DNA of 64,000 bases from Candidatus Gracilibacteria bacterium (GCA_041660965.1 JBAZVH010000001.1:62001-126000), one strand, 5' to 3'. Shown: positions 9,596 to 20,793, numbered from the stretch's first letter. The notes: generated from the sequence alone by a model not told the origin. Made by a program: numbers and translations.

Positions 9596-9964
9596 ATGTC
9601 TATCGAACGATCTAAGCATACTACTGATCACGGATGAACAGAGTGGAATCTATGACTCACAGCGCTAATTGCTTGTTGTGTAATATCGGCATTATGTCTG
9701 GAAAATTGATGAACGGATGATACCACCAAATCAACACCTCCTTCTGATAATCATCCTACCCTACCCTCACAAGCAGAAATAGTGGTGATGTCACAACAAA
9801 AGAAAAATGAAGAAATCCTCGCCAGTTTTAGAAAGAAGATAGCAGAAGACCCTTTTTATACACCAACTCGTGCAGAGAGAATAGCGCTCGCAAAATTATG
9901 AATTGCTGTCAACGACGGTAAACCTATCCCTTTCGAATGAGATGGCAAGGAAGAAAAAAAATAA
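9596..9964 (+). CDS. Single-span membrane protein of unknown function
   Basis: A 122-residue protein read through six TGA codons. A short soluble N terminus is followed by one hydrophobic helix (L-T-A-L-I-A-C-C-V-I-S-A-L-C) near residues 21-35, then a threonine/proline-rich linker and a charged helical part (K-K-N-E-E-I-L-A-S-F-R-K-K). The C terminus is acidic then lysine-rich. Its stop lies 6 bases before the RluA-type gene. The topology suggests a short inside region and a larger outside domain. No family recognised. Confidence 0.5.
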
Positions 9965-9970
9965 TCGTTC

Positions 9971-10936
9971 ATGCAACTTATCTTCTCCATTCTCCATAAC
10001 CAAACAATCCGAGCTGATGTTTTTCTATCAGCTCTTTTTGACGGGGTGTATTCGAGATCGCAGATTCAAAAATGATTCGCCACAGGACAAATACGGGTTT
10101 GGTGTCAGAAAAAACAAGAATATAAAAAACTGGGGAAATATTATCCTCAGAGGGGTGATATCGTAGAGATGAAAATCACTTCTACCCCTTCATCACTCGA
10201 GCCAGACTTTCGTCCTCTAGAAATCGTTTTTGAAAACAATGATTTTATCGTGATAAATAAAGACGCTGGTATCAATTCTCACCCGACCGCCAGTCCAGAA
10301 GGGAAAAAATGAACTCTCGTCAATCAGCTTATTGGACAAATCAAGGGATTCCATCGAGAAGTCGGAGAAGATAGACCATGAATCGTCCATCGTCTTGATA
10401 AAGAAACAAGCGGACTTATCCTCGTAGCAAAAAACGATATCACGATGCGAAAGCTGCAAAAAATTATTCACGATCACAAAGTACAAAAAACCTATCTTGC
10501 CCTGGTAATCGGAACACCTAAGAACCTTGTCGGAACAATACAATCAGAAATCGGACGTGACCCCCACGACCGTACAAAAATGACAACCAAAAATCCCATA
10601 GAATCGCGCCATGCTATAACACATTATGTCGTCAAAGAATCATTTCGATTTTATGAGAAAACGTATTCCCTTCTCGAAGTGACGCTCGAAACAGGTCGAA
10701 CACATCAAATCCGTGTCCATATGGCCGGCATCGGTCATCCTATTTTAGGCGATGAGAGGTATGGAATCGAAAATGAAAATGCTTTTGCAAAAAAACACTT
10801 TTGACTCACAAGACAATTCCTTCACGCATGGAAACTTGTCTTTGAAATGGAAGGAGAAAAATATAACTTTGAAGGAGATCTGAAGAAAGATCTAGTAACT
10901 ACTCTGAACCATTTACAGAAAAAGCAAGGTGCCTAA
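9971..10936 (+). CDS. RluA-family 23S rRNA/tRNA pseudouridine synthase with S4 domain
   Basis: A 321-residue enzyme converting uridine to pseudouridine in RNA. Residues 1-75 look like an S4 RNA-binding domain (R-A-D-V-F-L-S-A-L, S-R-S-Q-I-Q-K-G, G-D-I-V-E-M). The catalytic motif reads G-I-V-H-R-L-D-K-E-T-S-G-L, in which the first glycine is TGA-encoded and the aspartate is the nucleophile. The later motif G-R-T-H-Q-I-R-V-H-M-A is also intact. The order S4 then RluA matches the RluC/RluD group, but the exact target uridine cannot be told. Its last 38 bases overlap a convergent gene on the other strand. Confidence 0.92.
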
Positions 10937-11426
10937 TAGAACCAGGAGCTATTTGCGGACACTTACAGTGTAAAATCCTACCTAAATCATTCAAAACGCC
11001 CATAACCACCATAGCTGCAGTATATGAGCGCTCATCTGAATCCAAATACTGATATGGATCCCGAATGGATACTGGTCCTGAGAAACGTCCTGGAGGAGTA
11101 TTTCTTGATACTCCATGGTACGCTCATCATATCGAGCTCACTCTCTCCATGGCTACTCCACGCTCTGGACAAAATCAACGAAGGTAAATATATGTAAGTG
11201 GTTTTTCAGTTATTGGGCAAAAAAATTCTGTTAACTCTAATACCCTTATGGAATATCTGGCAAGGCGTATTCATAGTGGCTCTTCGACTCTCACAACTTT
11301 TTTTCACATCAATCATTCAGTGTGACCTGATTGATCGATTCAGTATCGCGGATGCAAGGCCCTAAAAGATTCTTGCAAAAAACCAATTACATCAGAATCT
11401 GAAAACTCTAGAGAGAGATTGGTCAT
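10899..11426 (-). CDS. Hypothetical 175-residue protein hidden by UGA recoding
   Basis: On the minus strand a continuous frame from ATG at 11426 to TAG at 10899 appears once seven TGA codons are read as glycine. The protein is rich in Arg, Gly and Pro, with phrases such as G-V-S-R-N-T-P-P-G-R-F-S-G-P and D-P-Y-Q-Y-L-D-S-D-E-R-S-Y. It carries several cysteines near the C terminus (H-C-K-C-P). No signal peptide or membrane helix is evident and no family is recognised. It overlaps the end of the pseudouridine synthase gene by 38 bases. Without this gene the interval 10937-11558 would be an unexplained gap of about 600 bases. Confidence 0.55.
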
Positions 11427-11558
11427 ATATATTTTTATTATACGAAGAATATATTTTTATCAACTTTATATACTTTTGTCTATTTTTTCTCCTTTATTTG
11501 AAAGAACTAAAAATAAAGTTTTTTATGATTCTTTTGAAAAAATCTCAAATACTCTATT

Positions 11559-12026
11559 ATGGAGTGTATGAAGAAAATAATATTCATTATTTTAGGAACC
11601 ACCGTGGCCGATATACTCACAAAATGGTGGGCACATATTTGGTCACCAGATGTTGCTCTCCTCGGAGACGTAATACGATTCACGTATATTAGAAACACCG
11701 GAATAGCATTTAGCACACAACTCCCCTATATCCATATCATTATACCTCTTGTTTTATGAGGACTTCTTTATTGTATTCTCAGATCATGGAAACAACTATC
11801 AGAACGAGAGAAAATCTGATATATACTCATCATCACTGGATGATTTCTCAATGCTCTCGAGCGCAGTCTATTTGGATCAGTAACAGATTTTATCAGTGTA
11901 CAGTATTTTTCGGTCTTTAATATAGCTGATATAGCGATTACTTTCGGGGTTTTCCTGCTCATATTCTGAAACCTCACTTTTAAGAGAAATTTACCAAAAA
12001 TACGTTTGCAAAAAACAAGAAAATAG
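11559..12026 (+). CDS. lspA: Lipoprotein signal peptidase (signal peptidase II)
   Basis: A 155-residue membrane aspartic protease that removes signal peptides from prolipoproteins. Four hydrophobic segments are visible. The family motifs are Y-I-R-N-T-G-I-A-F-S, then N-A-L-E-R-S-L-F-G-S-V-T-D-F and F-N-I-A-D-I-A-I; the two aspartates in the latter pair are the catalytic ones. Four TGA glycines are needed, including those in I-T-G-G-F-L-N and K-I-G-Y. A start at the second ATG (11568) is equally possible. Its presence implies that lipoproteins such as those suggested at 38393 are processed in this organism. Confidence 0.93.
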
Positions 12027-12040
12027 TGTATTCTAGTGAT

Positions 12041-13000
12041 ATGATAAATACTCATACCGCAAAAGTGCCTCAGATACTCATCGACTGTGACCCTGGAACA
12101 GACGACTTTTTCGCACTTCTCTGGGCACTTGGACTTCATAAAAAATGATTTATTCAGATACATGCTATTACTACCACTGGAGGCAATGTAGGACCAGAAT
12201 TGACATATCTGAACGCACTCAGAGCATGTGATTTTATGTGAATCACGGATATTTCTATAGGATGTAGTGCTCTGATATCTCCGAGTGCAAATGCTTCTCA
12301 TATTCATGGGAAAGATGGCTTATGAGATGCGAGCCAATTTTTGCAAAAAATAAAAGTACCAAAAAAACCTCTCTCAAGTGCTGACCTGATAGAGAAAACT
12401 CTCAAAAAATATCCAGAAACACAAATACTTTGCTTTGGTCCGATGACCAATATGGCAAAATATTTAGACAAGAATACGTATACTGGAAGAGTCATAGCGA
12501 TGGGGTGAGCCTTTCAAGTATCAGGAAATGTCACACCAGTGGCAGAATTTAATATTTCCTACGATCCGGAATCAGCTGATACAGTACTTTCACACGTCAA
12601 TAATACTGTCCTTCTCCCCCTCGATGTGACATCTCAGCTGATCTTCACCCGCCGAGAAATGAAAAGCATTATCACAAAACTTCCCAAGAAAAAAGCAAAA
12701 TTCCTTGAAGCGCTGACTCTTCATACTTTTGAGACCAATATGGCATTCCGAGAAACGGCCTGACTTGAGGGATTTCTCGTCCACGACGCAAGCGTCGTCG
12801 CTATGCTCGTCTATCCGCATCTCTTTTCTGGACAATTTCTCCCAGTCCGAGTAGAGACCAAAGGCGAATACACTCGATGACAAACAGTCACCGACCTTCG
12901 AAATATCGCTCAACCATCGACACATACTTTTGTCGTAAAAAATGTCGATTGAGACCGTTTTATGGAAGCCATGGTACAGGATTTTCTCAGTTTTTTATAA
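12041..13000 (+). CDS. Inosine/uridine-preferring nucleoside hydrolase
   Basis: A 319-residue enzyme that splits ribonucleosides into base and ribose. The calcium-binding N-terminal motif appears as I-L-I-D-C-D-P-G-T-D-D-F-F-A-L, essentially the family signature D-x-D-P-G-x-D-D. Further support comes from C-F-G-P-M-T-N-M-A, V-I-A-M-G-G-A-F, E-F-N-I-S-Y-D-P-E-S-A and V-H-D-A-S-V-V-A-M-L, the last carrying the second metal-site aspartate. Seven TGA codons are read as glycine. It sits between lspA and uridine kinase with very short spacers (14 and 6 bases), suggesting one operon for nucleoside salvage. Confidence 0.92.
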
Positions 13001-13006
13001 TACGCT

Positions 13007-13702
13007 ATGCATATCATCTCTCTTATCGGCTGAAGTGGCTCTGGAAAATGATACCTTGCTGAAAAAATCATCGCCTCCATCGGAGCAGAAAGAGTAAATA
13101 CGATTCCGATGGATATGTATTATTTTCCTGATGATCAGTTTCCGAAAAACCTGTATGTCGATTTTCAGGGAAAAACATTTAAAAATTTTGATACACCGGA
13201 TGCCATAGATAGAGACTTGCTTGTCGAGCATTTGAAACGCCTCAAATCAGGTCAATCCGTGCAAATTCCCTCCTATGATTTTGGAAATAATCCAACAGGA
13301 AAATCTCAACGTATGCCAGGGAAAATAATCGAACCAAAAGATTTTATCATTATAGATGGTCTTTTTCCTTTTTGTGATGAGCGTATTCGAGCTATGAGCG
13401 ATATCGGGATATTTATCGATATATCTCCAGTGAATCGTATGGCAAGACGCCTGATACGAGACTGGTGAAAGTGACAAACACGATCAGATATGGGAACCCC
13501 TGGCATCGGAGATGATATCCTCTTTTATGTGCAATTCGTCGAAGCTGGATACCAAAACTATGTAGAACCCTGTAAAAAATATGCTAATATCGTCGTCAAT
13601 AATGATATATGGCTCGCACCAGGAGAAGAACCAAAAATGGTGGATATCACGGTCAATTATCTCCGAGGGAAATATGAGAAACAGGTGGAGGATATTCTTT
13701 AG
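13007..13702 (+). CDS. udk: Uridine kinase
   Basis: A 231-residue P-loop kinase that phosphorylates uridine or cytidine. The Walker A sequence is I-G-G-S-G-S-G-K-G, where two glycines are TGA codons, so the frame would be cut at the active site under the standard code. Other marks are M-D-M-Y-Y-F (nucleoside-binding DxYY-like motif), F-D-T-P-D-A-I-D, P-S-Y-D-F and F-I-I-I-D-G-L-F as the Walker B region. R-M-A-R-R-L-I-R-D matches the lid arginines. The gene follows the nucleoside hydrolase by 6 bases. Specificity among uridine, cytidine or another small substrate is inferred from family resemblance. Confidence 0.85.
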
Positions 13703-13768
13703 AAATAAAAAGACAGCTTATAAAAGAAGATATTTTGCATTTCTCTAGATTTTCTATAGTATATCGGG

Positions 13769-16162
13769 ATGAAAATATCTCTTAACTGGGCAAAACACTG
13801 GAGCCCTATGCCAGCATATACTGCTGACGCTCTCGAAAAATTCGCACATACCTATTCTACCTATACTGCCGAGGTAGAGGGTATCGACTCCTACATTTTT
13901 GATGATAAGATAGTTATCGGGAAAGTCCTAGCATGGAATCCTCATCCAGACTCCGATAAGCTCGGACTCGTCGATATTGACACTGGGAAAAATGGAAAAC
14001 ACACCATTGTCTGTGGCGCAACCAACGCAAAAATAGCTCATTATGTTGCTGTGGCTCTCGAAAATGCTGTGCTTCCAGGAGACCTCGTCATCACTCGTCG
14101 CCCTATTCGTGGAGTAGATAGCTGTGGTATGATCTGTAGTGTCGATGAGCTCGGGCTTTCATCTATTCGCGCTGAAGGCATTCTCCCACTTGAAATCGTT
14201 TGGAGCGAAGAATTCCTCGAGAAACACCTCGGAGAACCGTTTGGATCTCTCTCACTCACACTTCCAGGATATACAGGTGATATTAGCTACGCAATGAATG
14301 ATATTGTTTTTGATCTCGATAATAAATTTATCACCAATCGCCCTGACCTTTTTTCTGTCGTCTGAAATGCACGAGAAATCGCCTGCATCGAAAAAGAAAC
14401 ATTCAACTATGCCCCCTTGTGAAAGGGGGAATCGAAGGGGGATTGAAATAAATTAAAGGTCAATATAGGGACTGACAAGGTTATAAATTATTTACTTACA
14501 AAATTTTCTCTTCCAAACCATCCAGAGACTCCGCTCGTACTTCAAATTCTCCTCAAGAGAAGTAATCAAGGACTTCATGGACTTCTTCCTGACTTAACCA
14601 ATATCGTTATGACAGAGCTCGGGCAACCAATGCATGTCTTTGATGCTGACACGGTAGAATGAACTATTTCAGTACGGATGGCAAAGAAATGAGAAACTCT
14701 CGAAGCGCTTGATGGTAAAACATACACACTCAGCGATGAAGACATGGTCATAGCGGATGAGAAAAAAATCCTCGCCATTGCGGGCGTTATTGGTGGAAAA
14801 AATTCTGGAACAACAGAAACAACCAAAAATATCCTGATTGAGGCAGCTACATTTGATCCAGTCAGTGTCCGAAAAACTTCTCAACGGCTCTGAATCCGTA
14901 CTGATAGCTCAGTGCGATTTGAAAAAGGAGTTGACGCACAATTACCAGAAATTGCATCAGCACGATATGAACAATTACTCACTACGTATATTAAAAACAC
15001 AAAATACGAAGGAGGATTCGCTCATGAAACACCGAAAGTACCAACACAGATTACTCTGACACATGCCTATATTGAAGATCGTATTGGTACCAAAGTTTCA
15101 GAAAAAATAGTTCTCGATACTCTGACAAGACTAGGATTTAATATAAATCAAAATAAATCTGAATATATCGTCACAGTTCCCTCTTGGCGTGACACGGGTG
15201 ATATCAGTATTTCCGCTGATTTAGTAGAGGAAGTAGCGCGAATGGTGGGTTATGACACTCTGCCAATCTCCCCTCTTCCTGGTCCGATTCTCACAGCAAA
15301 AAATTATGCTCATGATGAGGTCACTACAAAAGTTTCTCACTTTTTTGCGAATCACGGGTACTTCGATGCTTATACATACCCCTTTACACTTGCTGAAAGA
15401 TTCGCACGATTTTCTGACAAAAAACCTGCCGTTATCCATAATACCAGTGAGAATAGGACACATCTCCGTGCAAACCTTGCAGAAAATCTTCTTGAGCTCG
15501 TAGCAGGAAATTATCGTACACACACGGAAGGAAAATTCTTTGAATTTGGTCCCATATTTGATGGAGAAGAATCCCTCCAGGGAATGGGGGTTATCTGGTG
15601 ATATTCTCTCGAAGAAATGCAAGATACTCTCACACATTACGCGAAAACATTCTTCGGAATTCGTGGAGAGATAATCCAGTCAGAGATTGACACAAAACTC
15701 TTCGCACCAAAAGCATGCGGAGAAATCATCAGTCCAGAATGAACAGTGCTCGTACGATTTGGACTTATTCGTCCTACCCTCCTTCCCCTCTTTGATATTG
15801 CAGATATTGAGGTCTATGCTTTTGAGATAGTGACACTTCCAGATATTCATAGACCGATAAAATTCACTCCAATTATTGAATATCCAGGAACCAGACGAGA
15901 ACTCAATATCATTATGTCAGAAGATACTCCTGTCAAAATGGTTCTCGATATTGTAAAACAGTCAAATGATTGGGTCTCGGATATAAATGTATCAGAAATT
16001 TATCGTGATCCCGCTCATATCGGGGATGAGAAAAAATCTGTAGTGGTTTCATTTCTTCTTCAAAATACAGATGCTACGATCACTGATGAAGAAGCAGGAA
16101 AAATTCAGGAAACAATCATTGCTCAGCTCGCTAAAAAAGGATATCGACTCCGTGGAACTTAA
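13769..16162 (+). CDS. pheT: Phenylalanyl-tRNA synthetase beta subunit
   Basis: A 797-residue subunit of PheRS. Domains run in the usual order: N-terminal region, EMAP-like tRNA-binding fold (N-P-H-P-D-S-D-K-L-G-L), the segment N-R-P-D-L-F-S-V, B3/B4 editing region (M-T-E-L-G-Q-P-M-H-V-F-D), B5 domain (Q-I-T-L-T-H-A-Y-I), the catalytic-like core (V-E-E-V-A-R-M-V-G-Y-D) and the C-terminal anticodon-binding FDX-ACB domain (Y-P-G-T-R-R-E-L). At least eight TGA glycines are needed. An insertion at 14411-14445 places a GC-rich palindrome in frame just before the B3 domain, adding roughly 14 residues. No pheS lies next to it in this window. Confidence 0.95.
14411..14445 (+). repeat. C-rich palindromic repeat inserted in frame in pheT
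   Basis: GCCCCCTTGTGAAAGGGGGA followed by ATCGAAGGGGGATTG matches the C-rich repeat family seen at 23544-23597, 23991-24031, 24055-24085 and 59871-59927. Within pheT it is read as P-L-G-K-G-E-S-K-G-D-G with TGA giving glycine twice. It sits in a linker, so the protein reading frame is kept. Confidence 0.75.
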
Positions 16163-16180
16163 TACTTTCTCTTTTTTTGT

Positions 16181-16459
16181 ATGAGAAAATTTCTCCCTCT
16201 CATGTGAGTTTTTATCGTCATTGGTACACTGTTATTTATTCTGACAAATCAGGTTCTTATCAGCGGGGTAAAAGTCACAATCTCTCCTTGTGAAAAATCA
16301 GGATGACAATGGTCAGAAGAATTTTGAGAATGTCTGGGTATTGATATGGATACCTGTCAAAATATTGGGGGAACCTTCAATGAGTGCACTTCCGCCTGTC
16401 GTAATACCAAACAGGAGATATGTACTCTGCAATGTGTACAAGTATGTGAAGTAAAATAA
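16181..16459 (+). CDS. Small cysteine-rich exported or membrane-anchored protein
   Basis: A 92-residue protein with one N-terminal hydrophobic helix (V-F-I-V-I-G-T-L-L-F-I-L) and eight cysteines in the remaining 60 residues. The spacing C-E-K-S-G-G-Q-W, E-C-L-G-I-D, T-C-Q-N-I-G-G-T-F, E-C-T-S-A-C, then I-C-T-L-Q-C and V-C suggests a small disulfide-stabilised fold outside the membrane. Four TGA glycines are required. No enzyme motif is seen. It follows pheT by 18 bases and may be co-transcribed. The thiol-redox genes at 30437-31938 could supply its disulfides. Confidence 0.6.
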
Positions 16460-16571
16460 AAAATTACGTCTCAATAATAATACTATAAATACAAGTCATC
16501 TATTCTTGTCTTTTTGTTTTTCGGAAGTATGATTCACCTCCAGAGTAGTTTATTTCCTTACCAATAAATTT

Positions 16572-16790
16572 ATGATGTACTATTTTAATGGATATGCCCC
16601 GTTTCATGCATTCGGTTTTCTTTTTATGATACTATTTTGGGGTCTTGTAATCTACGGAGTTATCCTTTTGGCAAAGCATTACTCTGAACCGATGAAGAAA
16701 GACCGCGCCCTAGAAATTCTCAAAGAGCGCTACGCAAAAGGTGAAATAAAGCGTGAGGAATTTGAAAATATCAAGAAGGACATTAAATAA
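16572..16790 (+). CDS. SHOCT-domain small membrane protein
   Basis: A 72-residue protein with one transmembrane helix (F-G-F-L-F-M-I-L-F-W-G-L-V-I-Y) followed by a C-terminal SHOCT module, A-L-E-I-L-K-E-R-Y-A-K-G-E-I with K-R-E-E-F-E. SHOCT domains are short oligomerisation modules often found at the ends of membrane proteins. It precedes the copper island by about 120 bases, and in many bacteria such proteins accompany copper ATPases and DUF305 genes. Its function is not known directly. Confidence 0.8.
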   Translation: MMYYFNGYAPFHAFGFLFMILFWGLVIYGVILLAKHYSEPMKKDRALEILKERYAKGEIKREEFENIKKDIK

Positions 16791-16836
16791 AAAAGCTCAT
16801 TGGGAAGATGAAAATCGAGTATTTTCGAAAAATCTT

Positions 16837-16895
16837 TTGCAATAATATTTTTTTGGTATATACTCTTTATACCTCTACCCCAGGTATAGGTTATA
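16837..16895 (+). promoter_or_regulatory. Promoter with a palindromic metal-responsive (CsoR-type) operator
   Basis: TTGCAA at 16837-16842 and TATACT at 16859-16864 with a 16-bp spacer form a promoter. Overlapping the expected start lies a long dyad: TATACCTCTACC (16868-16879) against GGTATAGGTTATA (16883-16895), with one mismatch and one bulged base around a CCA centre. The GC-rich dyad with a CCCC run resembles operators of CsoR copper repressors. A csoR gene lies at 21293-21583 at the end of the same gene cluster, so autoregulated copper control is the simplest reading. Confidence 0.55.
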
Positions 16896-16912
16896 CTTCT
16901 TAATTGTTTTAT

Positions 16913-17476
16913 ATGTCAAAGATATCAGTTACTCTCAGCGTATCTCTCATTATAATTGGGACTATTATAGGTACCGTGGTTGGATATTCGCTTACTCCGG
17001 CATATCGGATTTCTATGTATGATAAGAGTCAGATGGATTTTGGTCGTGCTGATCGTGGACTAGATTTACGCTATATCAATGCGATGATAGCTCATCATAG
17101 AGGCGCTGTGCTGCTTGCGGAACAGGCTCAAAATATCACTCAAAGAAAAGAAATAAAAGACCTCACTGCTGATATACTCAAAAATGAACCAGTTGCCATA
17201 CAGGAGTTGTATAACTGGAAAAAATCATGGTATGGTGACACACATAAAGTACGCGACCCAGTCGTCCCAAAACTCGGAACCTATGATGAAAAGTATGATC
17301 TCCGATTCCTCAATGCCCTCTTAGTACATCATGAAGCGGGTCTTATGATGACGGATGATATCAAAACCAAATCTTCACGCCTAGAAATACTCAACAATGC
17401 TGATGTTGTAGGTACATTCTTTACGACAACAATGGAAATATTTGAGAACTGGAGAAAAGAATGGTACCAAATCTAA
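16913..17476 (+). CDS. DUF305 family exported protein (copper-associated)
   Basis: A 187-residue protein with an N-terminal membrane anchor or signal (S-V-S-L-I-I-I-G-T-I-I-G-T-V-V-G). Two DUF305 units follow. Each carries the helical metal-binding pattern: the first R-Y-I-N-A-M-I-A-H-H-R-G-A-V, the second R-F-L-N-A-L-L-V-H-H-E-A-G. Paired histidines and later methionines are typical of this ferritin-like four-helix family, frequently found beside copper efflux genes. The start at 16913 is preferred because it lies right after the operator and gives a normal signal. It is followed by copA after 29 bases. Confidence 0.85.
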   Translation: MSKISVTLSVSLIIIGTIIGTVVGYSLTPAYRISMYDKSQMDFGRADRGLDLRYINAMIAHHRGAVLLAEQAQNITQRKEIKDLTADILKNEPVAIQELYNWKKSWYGDTHKVRDPVVPKLGTYDEKYDLRFLNALLVHHEAGLMMTDDIKTKSSRLEILNNADVVGTFFTTTMEIFENWRKEWYQI

Positions 17477-17505
17477 TATTTTTCTCTCCCCTCTAACTCT
17501 ATTTT

Positions 17506-19776
17506 ATGAATACCACACTCAAAGTACACGGCATGCATTGCGCCAGTTGTGCCAGCATTATCACAAAAAAAATCTCCAAACTCTCAGGGGTAGAGCATAT
17601 TGAAGTGAACCCTGGAACAGAAAAAGCTGTACTTAGTTTTGACCCACAAAAAACAAACATAAGCACAATGAACCAAACCCTTGAACCTCTAGGGTATAGC
17701 TTCTCTGATACAGAAAACCCTGAAGTAATGAGTATGGGGCATGATCATAGTGGCATGCACGATATGAACCATGAATCTATGGAAGCGGAATGAGAAAAAG
17801 TAAAATTTGTACTCCCTATCACATTTCTCATATTTTGACTGATGATGTGGGATATAGCATCCCAGCTCTTTGTAGGGGTGCCCCGTCTTCCCTTGCCCAT
17901 GGAAACCTTTAATATTATCTCGATGATAGTAGCATCGGTAGTTCTTTTCTGGATTGGAAAACCATTTTTGCTGGGTGTCTCTCGTTTTATCAAGTATCGT
18001 GTCGCAAATATGGATACACTGATTGGAATTGGCACACTCACCGCCTATGTCTATAGTGTCATTATTACTCTTTTCCCAGACATACGAGAAGCGTTTCTTT
18101 TGCCAGAATATACCTATTTTGATGTCACCATCGTCGTCATCGGTTTTATCACGCTCGGGAAATATCTCGAAGCTCGCTCCAAAAATAAAACAGGTGATGC
18201 TATCAAGAAACTTCTCAATTTACAAACAAAAACAGCGCTTGTCATACGAGACAACAAAGAATACGAAATACCACTGGAGGAAGTCGTACATGGCGATATC
18301 ATCATCGTAAAACCAGGAGCAAAAATCCCAGTCGACGGAATACTCACTGAATGAGAATCTTTTGTCGATGAGTCTATGATTACGGGAGAGCCAATTCCTA
18401 TGGAAAAAAATATTGGTGATTCTGTCGTCGCTGGTACTATCAATACGACTGGATCATTTCGATTTCAAGCAACAAAAATAGGAGCAGAGACTATGCTCGC
18501 TCGAATCATAAAAATGGTGGAAACAGCCCAGGGAAGTAAAGCTCCCATTCAAGCTCTGGCTGATAAAATCTCATCCGTATTTGTCCCGGTCGTGCTCATA
18601 TTATCATTCCTTACCCTCGGAGCATGGCTCGTCATCGGTACATCCTATCTCGGATTTTCCGCAGCCCTTTCCCTCGGTATTGTCTCATTTGTGAGTATGC
18701 TCGTTATTGCTTGCCCTTGTGCTCTCGGACTTGCCACACCAACAGCTATTATTGTATGAGTAGGAAAGTGAGCGCAGGCAGGAATCCTCATAAAAGATGC
18801 CGCCACGCTTCAGAAACTTCATAATGTCGATACTATCATTATGGACAAAACAGGGACGCTCACAAAATGAAAGCCAGAACTCACAGCCATACACAATATC
18901 TCACAAAAAACAGATGAAGAAATCGTACACATCGTCGCCTCTCTCGAGAAATATTCTGAGCATCCAATTGCAGAGGCCATAGTCTCTTATGCTGAGCAAA
19001 AAAATATATCCCTCGTGAGTGTTGAGAATTTTATATCAATCAAAGGAAAGTGACTCCAGGGAAAAGTCGACTGAGAAGAATATTTTGTCGGTAATGCTCG
19101 ACTCATGGACGATATGAAATTGGCATATGACGTCTCGCTGATTGACCAGGAAACAAAAGAAGGGAAAACTCCTATTATTCTCGCAAACAAAAAAGAAGTT
19201 CTTGCGATGATTATGGTAGCCGATACACTCAAATCTGAAACCAAGGATGCCATTACGCAGCTCAAAAAGCTCGGTGTCAAAATCATCATGATGACTGGGG
19301 ATGCAAAAAATACAGCGGAATATATTGGAAACCTGGTTGGTATTGAAACAATATTTGCTGAAGTGTCTCCGGAAGATAAACTCATGAAAATCCGTGAACT
19401 CCAATCGGAGAATCATATCGTCGCAATGGTGGGTGATGGAGTCAATGATGCTCCCGCTCTTGCCCAATCGGATGTCGGAATTGCGATGGCAACGGGAACT
19501 GATGTCGCTATTGAAAGTGCTGATATTGCTATTCTCCATGGTGATATCACAAAAATAGTCAAAGCTATTCGTCTCTCAAAAATCACCATGCGAGGCATCA
19601 AACAAAATCTCTTCTGGGCGTTTATCTATAATGTGGTAGGTATTCCGCTCGCTGCAGGAGCGTTCTATCCCCTCTTTGGTTGGCTATTAAATCCTATCTT
19701 CGCAGGTCTTGCGATGGCATTTTCAAGTGTTTCAGTCGTCTCAAACTCCTTGCGTGTCAAGACTAAAAAACTATAA
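17506..19776 (+). CDS. copA: Copper-translocating P1B-type ATPase
   Basis: A 756-residue pump that exports copper ions using ATP. Residues 1-70 form an HMA domain with G-M-H-C-A-S-C. A linker rich in His and Met (M-G-H-D-H-S-G-M-H-D-M-N) may bind extra metal. The membrane core holds the ion-binding C-P-C in V-I-A-C-P-C-A-L-G-L, and the cytoplasmic domains carry the actuator T-G-E-P, the phosphorylated D-K-T-G-T-L-T, the nucleotide site S-E-H-P and the hinge G-D-G-V-N-D-A-P-A. Around eight TGA glycines are read through. Neighbours (DUF305, HMA-DsbD protein, cupredoxin, CsoR) make copper rather than zinc the likely cargo. Confidence 0.95.
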
Positions 19777-19788
19777 TCCTCTTCTATT

Positions 19789-20793
19789 ATGAAAACACAC
19801 ACCTATCATATAAAATGACTCCACTGTCCTTCATGTAAAATACTTATCGAAGATATTGTCCAGGAACAAGAAGGTATTGTCGGGCAAGTACATATTAAGA
19901 AACAAACATTAACATGTGATTGCAAAAATGATGAAACAATCGAAGAAAATATGGCGAGATTATCACCCCTGCTATCTGAACATGGATATGAACTTTCCCA
20001 AGAAAAACAGGAAGAAAGTTCAGAAAATAACTGACTTATCTGGCAAGCACTACCAATAGGTCTTGTTATATTGGCACTCTTCTTTGCATTGCAAAAATCA
20101 GGTATTCTCAATTTTTCCGTCAATGGTAGCATCACACCGACAACCAGTTTTATTATTGGGCTCATTGCTTCTATTTCTAGCTGCCTTGCCATCGTGGGAG
20201 GGCTCATACTCTCGCTCTCAGCACAGATGGGATATAGCGGAACAAAAGGGAAAAGTGCCATTATTCTTTTTCATTCGGGGAGAATACTGTGATTCGCAGT
20301 CTTGGGTGGAATACTGGGAATGATCGGAAGTACTATTGGAATTAGTGTGACTTTTTCCTCTATACTCGGACTCATAGCAGCACTTGTAATGATCGTCCTA
20401 TGACTCAATCTCGCAGGAGTTTTCAAAAAAAGTGCCATCACACTTCCGAGTTCCATCTTTTCATTTTTTAGAAAAGGGGAAGGTATGTTTTCTGGGCCAT
20501 TACTCATCGGTATCGGAACATTCTTTCTCCCTTGTGGGTTTACTCAATCGATGCAGATATCTGCACTTTCAAGTGGCTCATTTCTCTCGGGCCTCCTGAT
20601 TATGCTCTTCTTTGCACTTGGGACATTTCCAGTACTCGCTCTTCTCTCATTTGGATCCGCATCATTTGCGAAGTCACGATACGCTCCTCTCTTTTTCAAG
20701 TCTGTCGGTATCGTCGTTATCGGTCTCGGAGCTTTCTCTCTCATTACTGGTTTAACAAGTCTCGGCATCATACCACCTATTATCAATTTTTAA
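19789..20793 (+). CDS. HMA domain fused to a DsbD/CcdA-like (sulfite-exporter-like) membrane protein
   Basis: A 334-residue protein. The N-terminal 70 residues form a heavy-metal-associated domain with G-L-H-C-P-S-C, where the glycine is TGA-encoded. After an acidic linker, about six transmembrane helices follow, with the pattern L-L-I-G-I-G-T-F-F-L-P-C-G-F-T-Q that matches the proline-cysteine-glycine motif of DsbD_2/CcdA-like transporters linked to copper handling. It begins 12 bases after copA. Its likely job is to move copper, or reducing power for copper enzymes, across the membrane; which one is inference. Confidence 0.8.
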
